A DNA stretch of 50,187 nucleotides from assembly GCA_031409515.1 (NCBI GenBank), contig JANNXJ010000009.1, positions 1-50,187 on the forward strand, written 5' to 3'. Shown piece by piece: positions 22,905 through 31,209 of the stretch. A model generated the notes under the pieces. The model did no database searches. It worked only from the letters and a program-made list of their open reading frames with translations, and was not told where the DNA came from. The number at the start of each line of letters is the position of its first letter. The first letter of the stretch is position 1. The position numbers and the translations under genes are program-made. The stretch comes from SHZI01 sp031409515 (GTDB lineage: Bacteria > Pseudomonadota > Gammaproteobacteria > Steroidobacterales > GCA-2729495).

Positions 22905-24839
22905 ATGTGTGGAATAGCCGGATACGCCGGCATGAATCAGCCCCCCCTGCTGGAGCAAATGTGCTCCCGCATGGTCCATCGGGGCCCCGACGACGCGGGC
23001 ACCTGGACCGACTCAGCCGCAGGCATCGGCCTGGCCCATCGCCGCCTCTCCATCATCGACCTGAGCCCCGCCGGCCACCAGCCGATGCACAATGACGATG
23101 GCACCCTCGTCATCACCTTCAACGGCGAAATCTACGACTACCTGGAACACCGGCAAGCCCTCGAAAAGGAGGGGGTCCAGTTCCGGAGCCGCACGGATAC
23201 CGAAGTCATCCTCCGGATGTACGAGCGCTACGGCATCGCGGCCCTCAGCAAGATCAACGGAATGTTCGCTTTTGCCCTCTGGGACGGCCGGGCCAGGAAG
23301 CTCGTGCTGGCCCGGGATCACGCCGGGATCAAGCCGCTTTATTACTGGGCCCATGGCTCCCAACTGCTCTTCGCCTCCGAAATCAAGGCATTGCTGGCCT
23401 CGCCGCTGATCCCGCGCCGTATCAACATGGCCGCGCTGCATTCCTACCTGGGGTTCCTCTGGGTGCCCGGCGAGCAGACCATGCTCGAGGGTGTCAGCAA
23501 GCTCGATGCCGGCCAGTACCTCGAATGGCAGGACGGCAAGGTGACGGTCCGGCGCTGGTTCGACGTGAATTACGAGCCGGACGACACCGTCACGGAGAAC
23601 GACTGGATCGAGCAGGTCCGCGACACCTTTGTGGGCACGGTCCGGCGGCAGATGGTGGCCGACGTGCCACTGGGCGCTTTCCTGTCGGGTGGACTCGACT
23701 CCTCCAGCATTGTCGCCTGCATGCAGGCCGCCTATCCCGACCGCAGCATCAAGGCCTACTCGGCGGTGTTCGGTTCCGGGCAAATGGCTGCCGAGCAGGG
23801 CGCTGACGATTTCCCCTACGCCCAGAAGGTCGCTGCCCGGCTCAACGTGGACCTGCGGCCGATCAATATTGAACCCGACGTGGTCTCCCTGCTGCCCAAG
23901 CTCGTCTATCACCTGGATGAGCCCGATGCGGATCCCGCCGTATTCCCCTCGTTCCTGATTTCCGATGCTGCCCGGCGCGATGGCTCGACCGTGCTCCTCT
24001 CAGGGACCGGCGGCGACGAGGTCTTTTTTGGCTACCGCAGCCATCAGGCCATGGAGCGCCTGCGTACCCTCGACCGGGACCCCACGGGCGTTCTTTGCGC
24101 CGGCGTGCGCCTGACCACCGCGTTGGGCGCCAGGCTCCTCGGGCGGCAAAACCTGCTGATCCGGCGGGCCGAGAAGTTTGTGCGCGGCATGCGCGCTCAA
24201 TCCGGTGTGCCGAGGCACCTGGCGGTGGTGGACTGGTCCGACCCGGGGATACGGGCCAGACTGTTCACGCCTGCTGCGGCTGCCCAGGGCGATGGCGAAC
24301 ATGCCCTCACGCGCGTTCTCGAGCGCTACGCCCTCACGTTCCACGGTCGGGGCGCCATCAATCAGCACTCCCACCTGCTTATCAATACTTTCCTCGCCTC
24401 CCACAATTTCCTTTACACCGACAAGTCCAGCATGGCCGCCTCGGTGGAAGTGCGGGTGCCCTACCTGGACCGGGAGCTGCTGTCGCTGGCGGCCCGGATT
24501 CCGGAGCGCTTTAAGGTCAATGGGAGCACGTCCAAGTACGTTTTGAAGAAGGCGATGGAACCATTCCTGCCCCGGGAGGTCATTTACCGCAGCAAGACCG
24601 GTTTCGGCGTGCCGCTCCGGCGCTGGATTCGCAACGACCTGCGCGAACAGGTGCGGGATCTCCTCAGTCCGGAAGCGGTGCAGCGCCGGGGATTGTTCTC
24701 GGCGCCCCAGGTACAGACCATGCTGAACATGGATGCCAAGGGCCAGGCCGACCACGCCTACCTGATCTATGCTCTGGTCGTGCTGGAAGTCTGGATGAAG
24801 ACATTTATTGACCAGCCGGGCGAGATGGTCCGGCTATGA
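22905..24839 (+). CDS. asnB: glutamine-hydrolysing asparagine synthase paralogue 3 (exosortase-linked)
   Basis: A 644-residue amidotransferase with Cys2 in MCGIAGYAG, HRRLSIIDLSPAGHQPM, FNGEIYDYLEH, and the ATP loop FLSGGLDSSSIVAC; the synthetase domain also has LSGTGGDEVFFGYRSH and DKSSMAASVEVRVPYLD. This is closest in style to the amidotransferases found in PEP-CTERM/exosortase loci, and the exosortase gene starts 16 bases after its stop. GC-rich, with strong third-position G/C, unlike paralogues 1 and 2. The start has only a weak ribosome-binding site. The substrate may be a uronic-acid residue of the exopolysaccharide (inference). Confidence 0.87.
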   Translation: MCGIAGYAGMNQPPLLEQMCSRMVHRGPDDAGTWTDSAAGIGLAHRRLSIIDLSPAGHQPMHNDDGTLVITFNGEIYDYLEHRQALEKEGVQFRSRTDTEVILRMYERYGIAALSKINGMFAFALWDGRARKLVLARDHAGIKPLYYWAHGSQLLFASEIKALLASPLIPRRINMAALHSYLGFLWVPGEQTMLEGVSKLDAGQYLEWQDGKVTVRRWFDVNYEPDDTVTENDWIEQVRDTFVGTVRRQMVADVPLGAFLSGGLDSSSIVACMQAAYPDRSIKAYSAVFGSGQMAAEQGADDFPYAQKVAARLNVDLRPINIEPDVVSLLPKLVYHLDEPDADPAVFPSFLISDAARRDGSTVLLSGTGGDEVFFGYRSHQAMERLRTLDRDPTGVLCAGVRLTTALGARLLGRQNLLIRRAEKFVRGMRAQSGVPRHLAVVDWSDPGIRARLFTPAAAAQGDGEHALTRVLERYALTFHGRGAINQHSHLLINTFLASHNFLYTDKSSMAASVEVRVPYLDRELLSLAARIPERFKVNGSTSKYVLKKAMEPFLPREVIYRSKTGFGVPLRRWIRNDLREQVRDLLSPEAVQRRGLFSAPQVQTMLNMDAKGQADHAYLIYALVVLEVWMKTFIDQPGEMVRL

Positions 24840-24855
24840 GCCCGGGGACGTTGGA

Positions 24856-26466
24856 ATGACACAGCAGGTTGAAGCGCAGGCAGTCGCCGCGCCCGCATCG
24901 CGGCCAATGCTTATGGCGTCCGGGTTACTCCTGTTCGCGGTTGTGGCGCTGCTGGTCGTGTTCCGCGACGGCCTGGAGAACATGATCAAGTACTGGTCTG
25001 AGCCGGAGTACAGCCACGGCTACCTTGTTCCCCTGATCAGCCTGTATCTGGTGTCGATCCGCCTCGTGATCCTCGACAAATCCGGTGCCCAGGCGTCCTG
25101 GCTCGGTGTCGGGGTTACTCTGGTTGGCCTCGCTGGGTTCCTGCTCGGGCAGCTCAGCGCACTCTACGCGATCGTCCACTATTCCTTTGTCTTTACCATC
25201 TGGGGCCTCGTGTTCACACAGGTGGGGTGGCGGGGCGTGAAGGCGCTGTGGCCCGCCCTGATTTTTCTCCTGTTTATGGTGCCCCTGCCGCGGTTTATTC
25301 AGTGGAACCTCTCCAGTGACCTCCAGCTGATTTCGTCCGAGATCGGTACTGCGATCCTCCGTGGGCTCGGCGTGCCGGTCTTCCTCGAAGGCAATGTCAT
25401 CGACCTCGGCATCTACAAGCTCCAGGTGGTGGATGCCTGCGCCGGGCTGCGCTACCTGTTTCCCCTGATGTGCTTCGGATTGCTCTGCGCCGTCCTGTTT
25501 CGTGGCGCCGCCTGGAAGAAGCTGCTGCTCTTCATTTCCAGCGTGCCCATTGCAGTGTTCATGAACAGCTTCCGGATTGCGGTGACAGGCGTGCTGGTCA
25601 ACCGCAACGGAACTTCGGCCGCTGAGGGCTTCATGCATTACTTTGAGGGCTGGGTGGTCTTCACCGCCTGCCTCGTCCTCATGTTCTTGCTGATGTGGGC
25701 CCTGGCCAAGCTGGGCGGCAACAAGCTGGATGATGTTTTCGACGTGGAGTTGCCGGACCGCACTTCACTGCCGGGGCTGCGCATACTGCTTGGTTCGAGC
25801 AAGCCCCTGATGGCGACCTGTGCGCTCCTGGTGCTCGGCGGCGTCGTGTCCTTCAGTTTGGCCAACCGGGTTGAGATCCGGCCCGCCCGGGAGTCGCTGC
25901 AGTTGTTTCCGCTGTCGCTGGCCGACTGGCGGGGTACCGAGCAGGAGATTCCTGCGCTTCAGCTAGAGGAACTTCAGGCCACGGATACCCTGCTGGCGAG
26001 CTATATCAGCCCGGCGGCCGAGGCGCCGGTCGACATCTACGTGGCCTACTACGAGTCCCAGAGCACTGGCGTGGCCGTGCATTCACCCCGCGCCTGCCTG
26101 CCAGGTGGCGGCTGGCGAGTGGAGGAATCCGAGGTGGTCGACATTCCCGGCATTCTGCCGACCGGTGCCGGGTTGCCCGTCAATCGAACGCTGGTGTCCA
26201 TGGGCGAACAGCGCCTGCTCGTCTATTACTGGTTCATGCAGCGGGGCCGCAACATCACCAACGAATACCTCGTCAAGTGGTTCATTTTCTGGGATTCACT
26301 GACTCGCCAGCGAACCGATGGTGGCCTGGTACGGCTGGTGACCCCCCTGGGCGCGGCCTCCGAAGTGCCAGCCGCCGATGCCCGGTTGCAGCGGTTCCTT
26401 AAGGACGCCTATCCGCGCCTGTACTACCACATACCCCAGGAAGACGCGGTGGGAGCCGCGCCATGA
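24856..26466 (+). CDS. exosortase fused to a C-terminal EpsI domain
   Basis: A 536-residue inner-membrane transpeptidase-like enzyme that processes PEP-CTERM proteins such as the one at 4640. The N-terminal 300 residues carry about eight helices and the catalytic triad: Cys195 (VVDACAGLRYL), Arg240 (NSFRIAVTG) and His261 (FMHYFEGW). The front loop has YWSEPEYSHGYLVPL, typical of exosortases. From about residue 330 an EpsI domain follows (LQLFPLSLADWRG...VHSPRACLPGGGWRVEES), periplasmic after one helix. Both the XrtA and XrtD groups contain such fused forms; with a VPxPxA-type target in the window the VPLPA-specific XrtD is likely, but I cannot settle it by eye. ATG 24856 is chosen; the frame is open upstream into the asparagine synthase gene. 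Confidence 0.88.
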   Translation: MTQQVEAQAVAAPASRPMLMASGLLLFAVVALLVVFRDGLENMIKYWSEPEYSHGYLVPLISLYLVSIRLVILDKSGAQASWLGVGVTLVGLAGFLLGQLSALYAIVHYSFVFTIWGLVFTQVGWRGVKALWPALIFLLFMVPLPRFIQWNLSSDLQLISSEIGTAILRGLGVPVFLEGNVIDLGIYKLQVVDACAGLRYLFPLMCFGLLCAVLFRGAAWKKLLLFISSVPIAVFMNSFRIAVTGVLVNRNGTSAAEGFMHYFEGWVVFTACLVLMFLLMWALAKLGGNKLDDVFDVELPDRTSLPGLRILLGSSKPLMATCALLVLGGVVSFSLANRVEIRPARESLQLFPLSLADWRGTEQEIPALQLEELQATDTLLASYISPAAEAPVDIYVAYYESQSTGVAVHSPRACLPGGGWRVEESEVVDIPGILPTGAGLPVNRTLVSMGEQRLLVYYWFMQRGRNITNEYLVKWFIFWDSLTRQRTDGGLVRLVTPLGAASEVPAADARLQRFLKDAYPRLYYHIPQEDAVGAAP

Positions 26467-26492
26467 GGGCTTTCCTGCAAATCCTGTCCATC

Positions 26493-26521
26493 TTGTCATA
26501 GAAGGGCCGGGCCCCGATGCT
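26493..26521 (+). promoter_or_regulatory. weak promoter candidate
   Basis: TTGTCA (26493-26498) matches five of six -35 bases; a 17-base spacer leads to GATGCT (26516-26521), a poor -10 match. It lies in the 145-base gap between the exosortase and oxidoreductase genes, where a promoter for the following operon is plausible. Confidence 0.3.
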
Positions 26522-26611
26522 AGAGTGTCTCTCTGACCGGGGCCGCGGATTTTCCAGCGTGGGGCTGTGAAAACCCGGCGAAGTTGCCCGGCATAACCCC
26601 CGGAAACGTCC

Positions 26612-27772
26612 ATGGACTACACCTCGGCGCCACTGTTGTTTCGCCTGCGGAAGGCTACCCGCTACGTGGGGCTCTACGGTCTGGGACGGACGCTCGTCAA
26701 GGTCCGCGGCCAGTACCACATGCGTCGGCACTACGACGCGCTGCCCCCCAATCACGTCAAGCCCGACTCCGCGGCCCATGTCGGCCTGATTGGCTGCGGC
26801 AACTTCGGCTTCTCCGTGATCGCCCACTATCTGCGCAAGACTTACGGTGACGTGGTCCGCGGCTGCATGGATCTCGACATCAGCCGCGCGGCGTCGCTGT
26901 TTGATGAGTACGACGCCTGCTACTACACCGCCGACGCGGAGGACGTGATCAACGACCCCAACATCACCCTGGTCTTCATCTCCTCCAACCACGCCAGCCA
27001 CGCCGAATACGCCATCAAGGCTCTCCAGGCCGGCAAGGACGTGCACATCGAGAAGCCCCACGTGGTGAGTGGCGACCAGCTCACGCGGCTGTGCGCGGCC
27101 CAGGAGGCCGCCCGGGCCGCGGGCAAGGGCCGCATCGTCTCTGTGGGCTTCAACCGACCCGGCAGTGTCTTCGGCACCCGGATGCGGGAGCAGCTCTGGC
27201 GGGAAGACGGCGAGCTCATGCAGAACTGGTTCGTCGCCGGCCACGAGATCTCGCCCGACCACTGGTACTTCAAGGAGGAGGAGGGGGGCCGCGTGCTGGG
27301 CAATCTTTGTCACTGGACCGACCTCACCTACCAGATGATGCCCCCCGAGCGCCGCTTCCCGCTGCGCATCATTCCCACCCGCTCGGCGAAGTCCGACTGC
27401 GACATCGCCGTCACTTATGTGTTTGGCGACGGCTCCATCGCCGCCATTACCTTCTCCGCCAAGGGCCACGCCTTTGAGGGCGTCAAGGAGCGCTACGCCG
27501 CCCATCGGGGCAACACCCTCATCGCCATGGACGACTTCCAGCGCCTCGTCATGGACGTCGGCGCCGAGAAGCAGGCCTGGTCCCCCCGCACCCGGGATCA
27601 CGGCCACGAGGCCTCCATCCGGCGCAGCTACGACTCTGCGGCAGACCCGGCCGCCCCCGGGCTGGCGACTGCTTATGTGTGGGAGGCCGGGCAGCTGTTC
27701 CTGCTCACCAAGCAGGCCCTGGAGCGGTCCCAGCCGGTCACGTTGAACGCCTGGTCAGCGGCGGCGGCCTGA
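26612..27772 (+). CDS. Gfo/Idh/MocA-family NAD(P)-dependent oxidoreductase
   Basis: A 386-residue sugar dehydrogenase-like protein. Residues 1-45 are an extra N-terminal stretch (RKATRYVGLYGLGRTLVKVRG). The Rossmann fold begins AHVGLIGCGNFGFSVIAHYL, with ITLVFISSNHASHAEYAIKAL and the family lysine motif HIEKPHVV. The C-terminal substrate domain contains FNRPGSVFGTRMREQL and NWFVAGHEISPDHWYFKEEEGGRVLGNLCHWTDL, a pattern also present in the second half of the two-domain protein at 45015. Such enzymes oxidise or reduce sugar nucleotides, or take part in making uncommon sugars; the substrate is unknown. It begins a tight operon (26612-32555). Confidence 0.82.
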   Translation: MDYTSAPLLFRLRKATRYVGLYGLGRTLVKVRGQYHMRRHYDALPPNHVKPDSAAHVGLIGCGNFGFSVIAHYLRKTYGDVVRGCMDLDISRAASLFDEYDACYYTADAEDVINDPNITLVFISSNHASHAEYAIKALQAGKDVHIEKPHVVSGDQLTRLCAAQEAARAAGKGRIVSVGFNRPGSVFGTRMREQLWREDGELMQNWFVAGHEISPDHWYFKEEEGGRVLGNLCHWTDLTYQMMPPERRFPLRIIPTRSAKSDCDIAVTYVFGDGSIAAITFSAKGHAFEGVKERYAAHRGNTLIAMDDFQRLVMDVGAEKQAWSPRTRDHGHEASIRRSYDSAADPAAPGLATAYVWEAGQLFLLTKQALERSQPVTLNAWSAAAA

Positions 27773-27781
27773 GGCAGGACG

Positions 27782-27988
27782 ATGACTGACCCGTTGCAAA
27801 ACCCTCAGATTGACCAACCACAGATCGACTGGTCGCTGGGCACCTACGAGGGTGCGCGCCGTGAACAGATCCGGCGGTGGTCCCAACTGTCCCTGACCCA
27901 GGTCATCCAGGCGCTCGAGGACATGGAGCAGTTGGCCATACGCTGCGGCTCGATGCCCTCCCCAGCACCACCTTCTGGCCCGAAGTAG
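27782..27988 (+). CDS. conserved-looking small protein of unknown function (68 aa)
   Basis: A 68-residue cytoplasmic protein between the oxidoreductase gene (9 bases upstream) and the asparagine synthase-glycosyltransferase fusion (11 bases downstream). The core IDWSLGTYEGARREQIRRW and SLTQVIQALEDMEQLAIR looks like a W-S-L-x-T-[WY]-E-G-x-R-R start followed by two amphipathic helices; I recall similar tiny proteins in other genomes but no assigned function. The tail SMPSPAPPSGPK is low-complexity. ATG 27782 with GCAGGA seven to eight bases ahead. Operon position suggests a partner of a neighbouring enzyme, but this is only context. Confidence 0.65.
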   Translation: MTDPLQNPQIDQPQIDWSLGTYEGARREQIRRWSQLSLTQVIQALEDMEQLAIRCGSMPSPAPPSGPK

Positions 27989-27999
27989 GGTTTTTTCCC

Positions 28000-30900
28000 A
28001 TGTGCGGTATTGCTGGTTTTCTCGGCTTTCCCGTCCCCGCCGCCGGCGTGGCGCCGCTCCTCGGCCGCATGGCCGCAAGCCTCGCCCACCGGGGACCCGA
28101 CGATCAGGGCATCTGGGTCAACGAGGCGTCCGGCGTGGGCCTCGCCCACCGGCGCCTGTCCATTCAGGACCTCTCGCCCCTGGGCGCCCAGCCCATGCAG
28201 TCCCACAGCAGTCGCTACGTCATCGCCTACAACGGCGAGGTCTACAACTTTCCCGAGCTGCGCGCCGAACTCCTCGCCCGGGGCCACAGCTTCCGCGGTG
28301 GCTCGGACACGGAGGTGATGCTCGCCGCCTTCGAGGAGTGGGGGGTTGAAGCCGCCGTGCCCCGCTTCGCCGGCATGTTTGCCTTCGCGGTCTGGGACCA
28401 GGCGGAACGGTGTCTCTGGTTGTGCCGGGATCGGCTGGGCGTCAAGCCCCTCTACGTGGGCTACATCGGTCGCCACCTCGTCTTTGGTTCCGAGCTGAAG
28501 GCGCTGCGGCTGATTCCCGGCTTCGACCGGACCGTCGACCGGGACGCCCTGGCCCTCTACATGCGGCACGACTACGTCCCGGGCCCCGCCAGCATCTACA
28601 GCAGTGTGCGCAAGCTGCGGCCTGGCATCCTCACCCGCTATGCCCCGCAGCCCGGCGCGCGGCCCCGGGAAACCGAGATCGTCTACTGGTCTGTGGAGCG
28701 CGCCACCCTGACGCCAGTCCCGGTGCCCCCGGGCGACGACGCGGTGGTGGAGCAGCTCGATCAGCTCCTCCGGGAATCCGTCCGCAGCCGGATGATTGCG
28801 GACGTGCCCATTGGCGTCCTGCTGTCCGGCGGCATCGATTCCAGCACCGTCGCCGGCATCGCCCAGGCGCTGGGTCAGGCCCGGAACCAGGCGCCCGTCC
28901 AGACGTTTACGATCGGGTTTGCCGAGGCGCGGTTTGACGAAGCTGGCCACGCCCGGGAGGTGGCCGCTCACCTGGGCACCCGGCACACGGAGCTCTACAT
29001 CACGCCCCAGGACGCGCTGCAGATCGTGCCTGCCCTCAGCACCATCTACGACGAGCCCTTTGGCGATTCTTCCCAGATTCCCACCACCCTGGTCAGCCGC
29101 CTGGCCCGGCAGAGCGTGACGGTCGGCCTGTCCGGCGACGGTGGCGACGAGTTTTTCTACGGCTATCCCCGTTACCCCACGGCCGAGTCGGTCTGGCGCC
29201 GGCTGTCGGTCCTGCCGCGGCCCCTTCGGCGTCTGGGCGGTGCGCTGCTGGAGGCGCTGCCGCCGGCCTGGATCGATGCCAATCTGCCCCGGCTCAGTCA
29301 GCGCTTTGGCAACTTCGGCAGCCAGGGTGCGGCCTCCCAGCGGGCCCGGCGCTTCGCGCGCCTCGTCGCGCAGCCCGACGTGTATCACTTTTATCGCGCC
29401 ATCAACTCCCGCTGGGCGGATGCGGATGGGCTCGTCCTGGGCGCCTCATCGGGCGGGCAGTTGCTGGCCGATCCACCCGCCTGGATGCGCCGCCTGCCCT
29501 TGAGTCAGTACATGATGGTCGCCGACGTCCTCATGTATCTGTCCGAGGACATTCTCGCCAAGACCGACCGGGCCAGCATGAGCGCCAGCCTGGAGCTCCG
29601 GGAGCCCCTCATCGACCACCGCATTGCCGAGTTCGCGCTGGCCCTGCCGCTCCGGCAGAAGTACCGGGATGGCCGGGGCAAGTGGGCGCTCCGGCAGGTG
29701 GCTTACCGGTACGTGCCGCCCCGGCTGCTGGACCGGCCCAAGCAGGGTTTCGAGATTCCCGTGGGCGACTGGCTGCGGGGGCCGCTCCGGGACTGGGCCG
29801 AGGGCCTGCTGGAGCCGGCCCGGCTGGCCGCGGAGGGCTACCTGGATCCGGAACCGGTCAGGACCCGCTGGGATGAGCACACCGCGGGGCGGCTCAACTG
29901 GCAGGGCAAACTCTGGAACGTGCTCATGTTCCAGTCCTGGCTGGACAACGAGAAGGCGGAGCGCGAGGCGAGCGCCCGCGACCTGACCGCTATCCCCGTG
30001 GTGTCCACGATCGAGCCCCGCCAGCTCGAATACCTGGCGGTGGTCGAGTACTGCTTTGCCGACCAGCCCGGCGGCTCCGGCCGCGTGGCCTGGGACATTG
30101 CCAAGGCGATGCAGGCCCGGGGCCATGCCGTGACGCTGCTCTGCTACCTGCTGGACAGCCGGATGCCGGAAGGCATCACGGAACTCGACGGCATCCGCAT
30201 CGTCCGCTTTCGCAAGGAAGAGCGGCCACCCTGGCACCCGGAACGCCTGCAGGTGATTATCAGTTCCACCACGGCGGCGGCCCGGCGCTGGCTGCGGGAC
30301 CGGACCTTCGACAGTGTCCACGTGCATTCCCCCCTGCTCGGACTTGGGGTCGTCGCGGCTCTCGGGTCCCAGCCGCGCTACGTCTATACCGTGCATTCCC
30401 CCATGGTCCTGGAGCAGGAGATCATGTGGCGGTCCCAGGGCTGGCCGGGGCAGCTCAAGCTGCTCCTCGGTCGCGGCATGCTGGCGGACGCCGAGCGCCG
30501 GATGCTGGAGGCGGCCCACCGGATCCACACGCTGTCCGAGTTCACCCGGGAGAAGCTGGACGAGTCCTATAAGGTCGGCGCCCGGGTCCAGGTCATTCCC
30601 CACTGGTACCCCGTGCAAGCCCAGCCCGTGACCCGGGCTGCTGCCCGGCACAAGCTGGGCTGGCCGCAGGACGCGAAAATCTTTTTCACGGTGCGCTCCC
30701 TGGGTCCCCGCTACGGTCTCGACGTGGCCATCCGCGCGCTGGCCCCACTGGTGCGGAGTCACGGCTGCCGTTTCTATCTCGCCGGCAGCGGCCCGCTCCG
30801 TGGGGAGCTGGAAGCGCTGGCGGCGAACCTGGGGGCCGGGGACGGTATTCAGTTCATGGGCCGGGTTTCCGACGAGGAACTCCAGCTGGCCTACGCGGCG

Positions 30901-31209
30901 GCAGACCTGTTCATCCTGCCGACCCTCGCCCTCGAGTGCTTCGGGCTCATCACGATCGAGGCGCTGGCCTTTGGCTGCCCGGTGCTGAGCACGGATGCCG
31001 GTGCGATTCCTGAGTCCATGCTGCCCATACTCCCCGGGATGGTGGTGCCCGCTGCGGATGTGGAGGCCCTCCGGGAGAAGGCGCGGCAGTTCCTCGACGG
31101 TGAAGTGGTCCTGCCGGGCCGGGAGCAGCTGATGGCTTATGCGGAAGCCCGCTATGGCGAGGCGGCGGTCCTGCCCCGGCTGAGGGGGTTGTTCGAGGAG
31201 GAGCGATGA
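28000..31209 (+). CDS. asnB: asparagine synthase (paralogue 4) fused to a GT4 glycosyltransferase
   Basis: A 1069-residue two-enzyme protein. Residues 1 to about 650 are a complete glutamine-dependent asparagine synthase: Cys2 in MCGIAGFLG, HRRLSIQDLSPLGAQPM, YNGEVYNF, ATP loop LLSGGIDSSTVAGI, SGDGGDEFFYGYPRY and the normal end LWNVLMFQSWLDN. A linker of about 28 residues follows, then from about 678 a full GT-B glycosyltransferase: YCFADQPGGSGRVAWDIAKAM, FFTVRSLGPRYGLDVAIRAL and ADLFILPTLALECFGLITIEALAFGCPVLSTDAGA with the E-x7-E signature. No stop or obvious internal ribosome-binding site separates them. ATG 28000 gives Cys2; the upstream open frame is discarded. The end overlaps the beta-helix gene (ATGA). 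Fusion suggests that amide formation and sugar transfer act on the same intermediate (inference). Confidence 0.88.
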   Translation: MCGIAGFLGFPVPAAGVAPLLGRMAASLAHRGPDDQGIWVNEASGVGLAHRRLSIQDLSPLGAQPMQSHSSRYVIAYNGEVYNFPELRAELLARGHSFRGGSDTEVMLAAFEEWGVEAAVPRFAGMFAFAVWDQAERCLWLCRDRLGVKPLYVGYIGRHLVFGSELKALRLIPGFDRTVDRDALALYMRHDYVPGPASIYSSVRKLRPGILTRYAPQPGARPRETEIVYWSVERATLTPVPVPPGDDAVVEQLDQLLRESVRSRMIADVPIGVLLSGGIDSSTVAGIAQALGQARNQAPVQTFTIGFAEARFDEAGHAREVAAHLGTRHTELYITPQDALQIVPALSTIYDEPFGDSSQIPTTLVSRLARQSVTVGLSGDGGDEFFYGYPRYPTAESVWRRLSVLPRPLRRLGGALLEALPPAWIDANLPRLSQRFGNFGSQGAASQRARRFARLVAQPDVYHFYRAINSRWADADGLVLGASSGGQLLADPPAWMRRLPLSQYMMVADVLMYLSEDILAKTDRASMSASLELREPLIDHRIAEFALALPLRQKYRDGRGKWALRQVAYRYVPPRLLDRPKQGFEIPVGDWLRGPLRDWAEGLLEPARLAAEGYLDPEPVRTRWDEHTAGRLNWQGKLWNVLMFQSWLDNEKAEREASARDLTAIPVVSTIEPRQLEYLAVVEYCFADQPGGSGRVAWDIAKAMQARGHAVTLLCYLLDSRMPEGITELDGIRIVRFRKEERPPWHPERLQVIISSTTAAARRWLRDRTFDSVHVHSPLLGLGVVAALGSQPRYVYTVHSPMVLEQEIMWRSQGWPGQLKLLLGRGMLADAERRMLEAAHRIHTLSEFTREKLDESYKVGARVQVIPHWYPVQAQPVTRAAARHKLGWPQDAKIFFTVRSLGPRYGLDVAIRALAPLVRSHGCRFYLAGSGPLRGELEALAANLGAGDGIQFMGRVSDEELQLAYAAADLFILPTLALECFGLITIEALAFGCPVLSTDAGAIPESMLPILPGMVVPAADVEALREKARQFLDGEVVLPGREQLMAYAEARYGEAAVLPRLRGLFEEER

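Noticed and set aside
29446..30762. Minus-strand open frame (438 codons) opposite the AsnB-GT fusion
   Set aside because: Shadow of the coding strand; it spans the linker only by chance.
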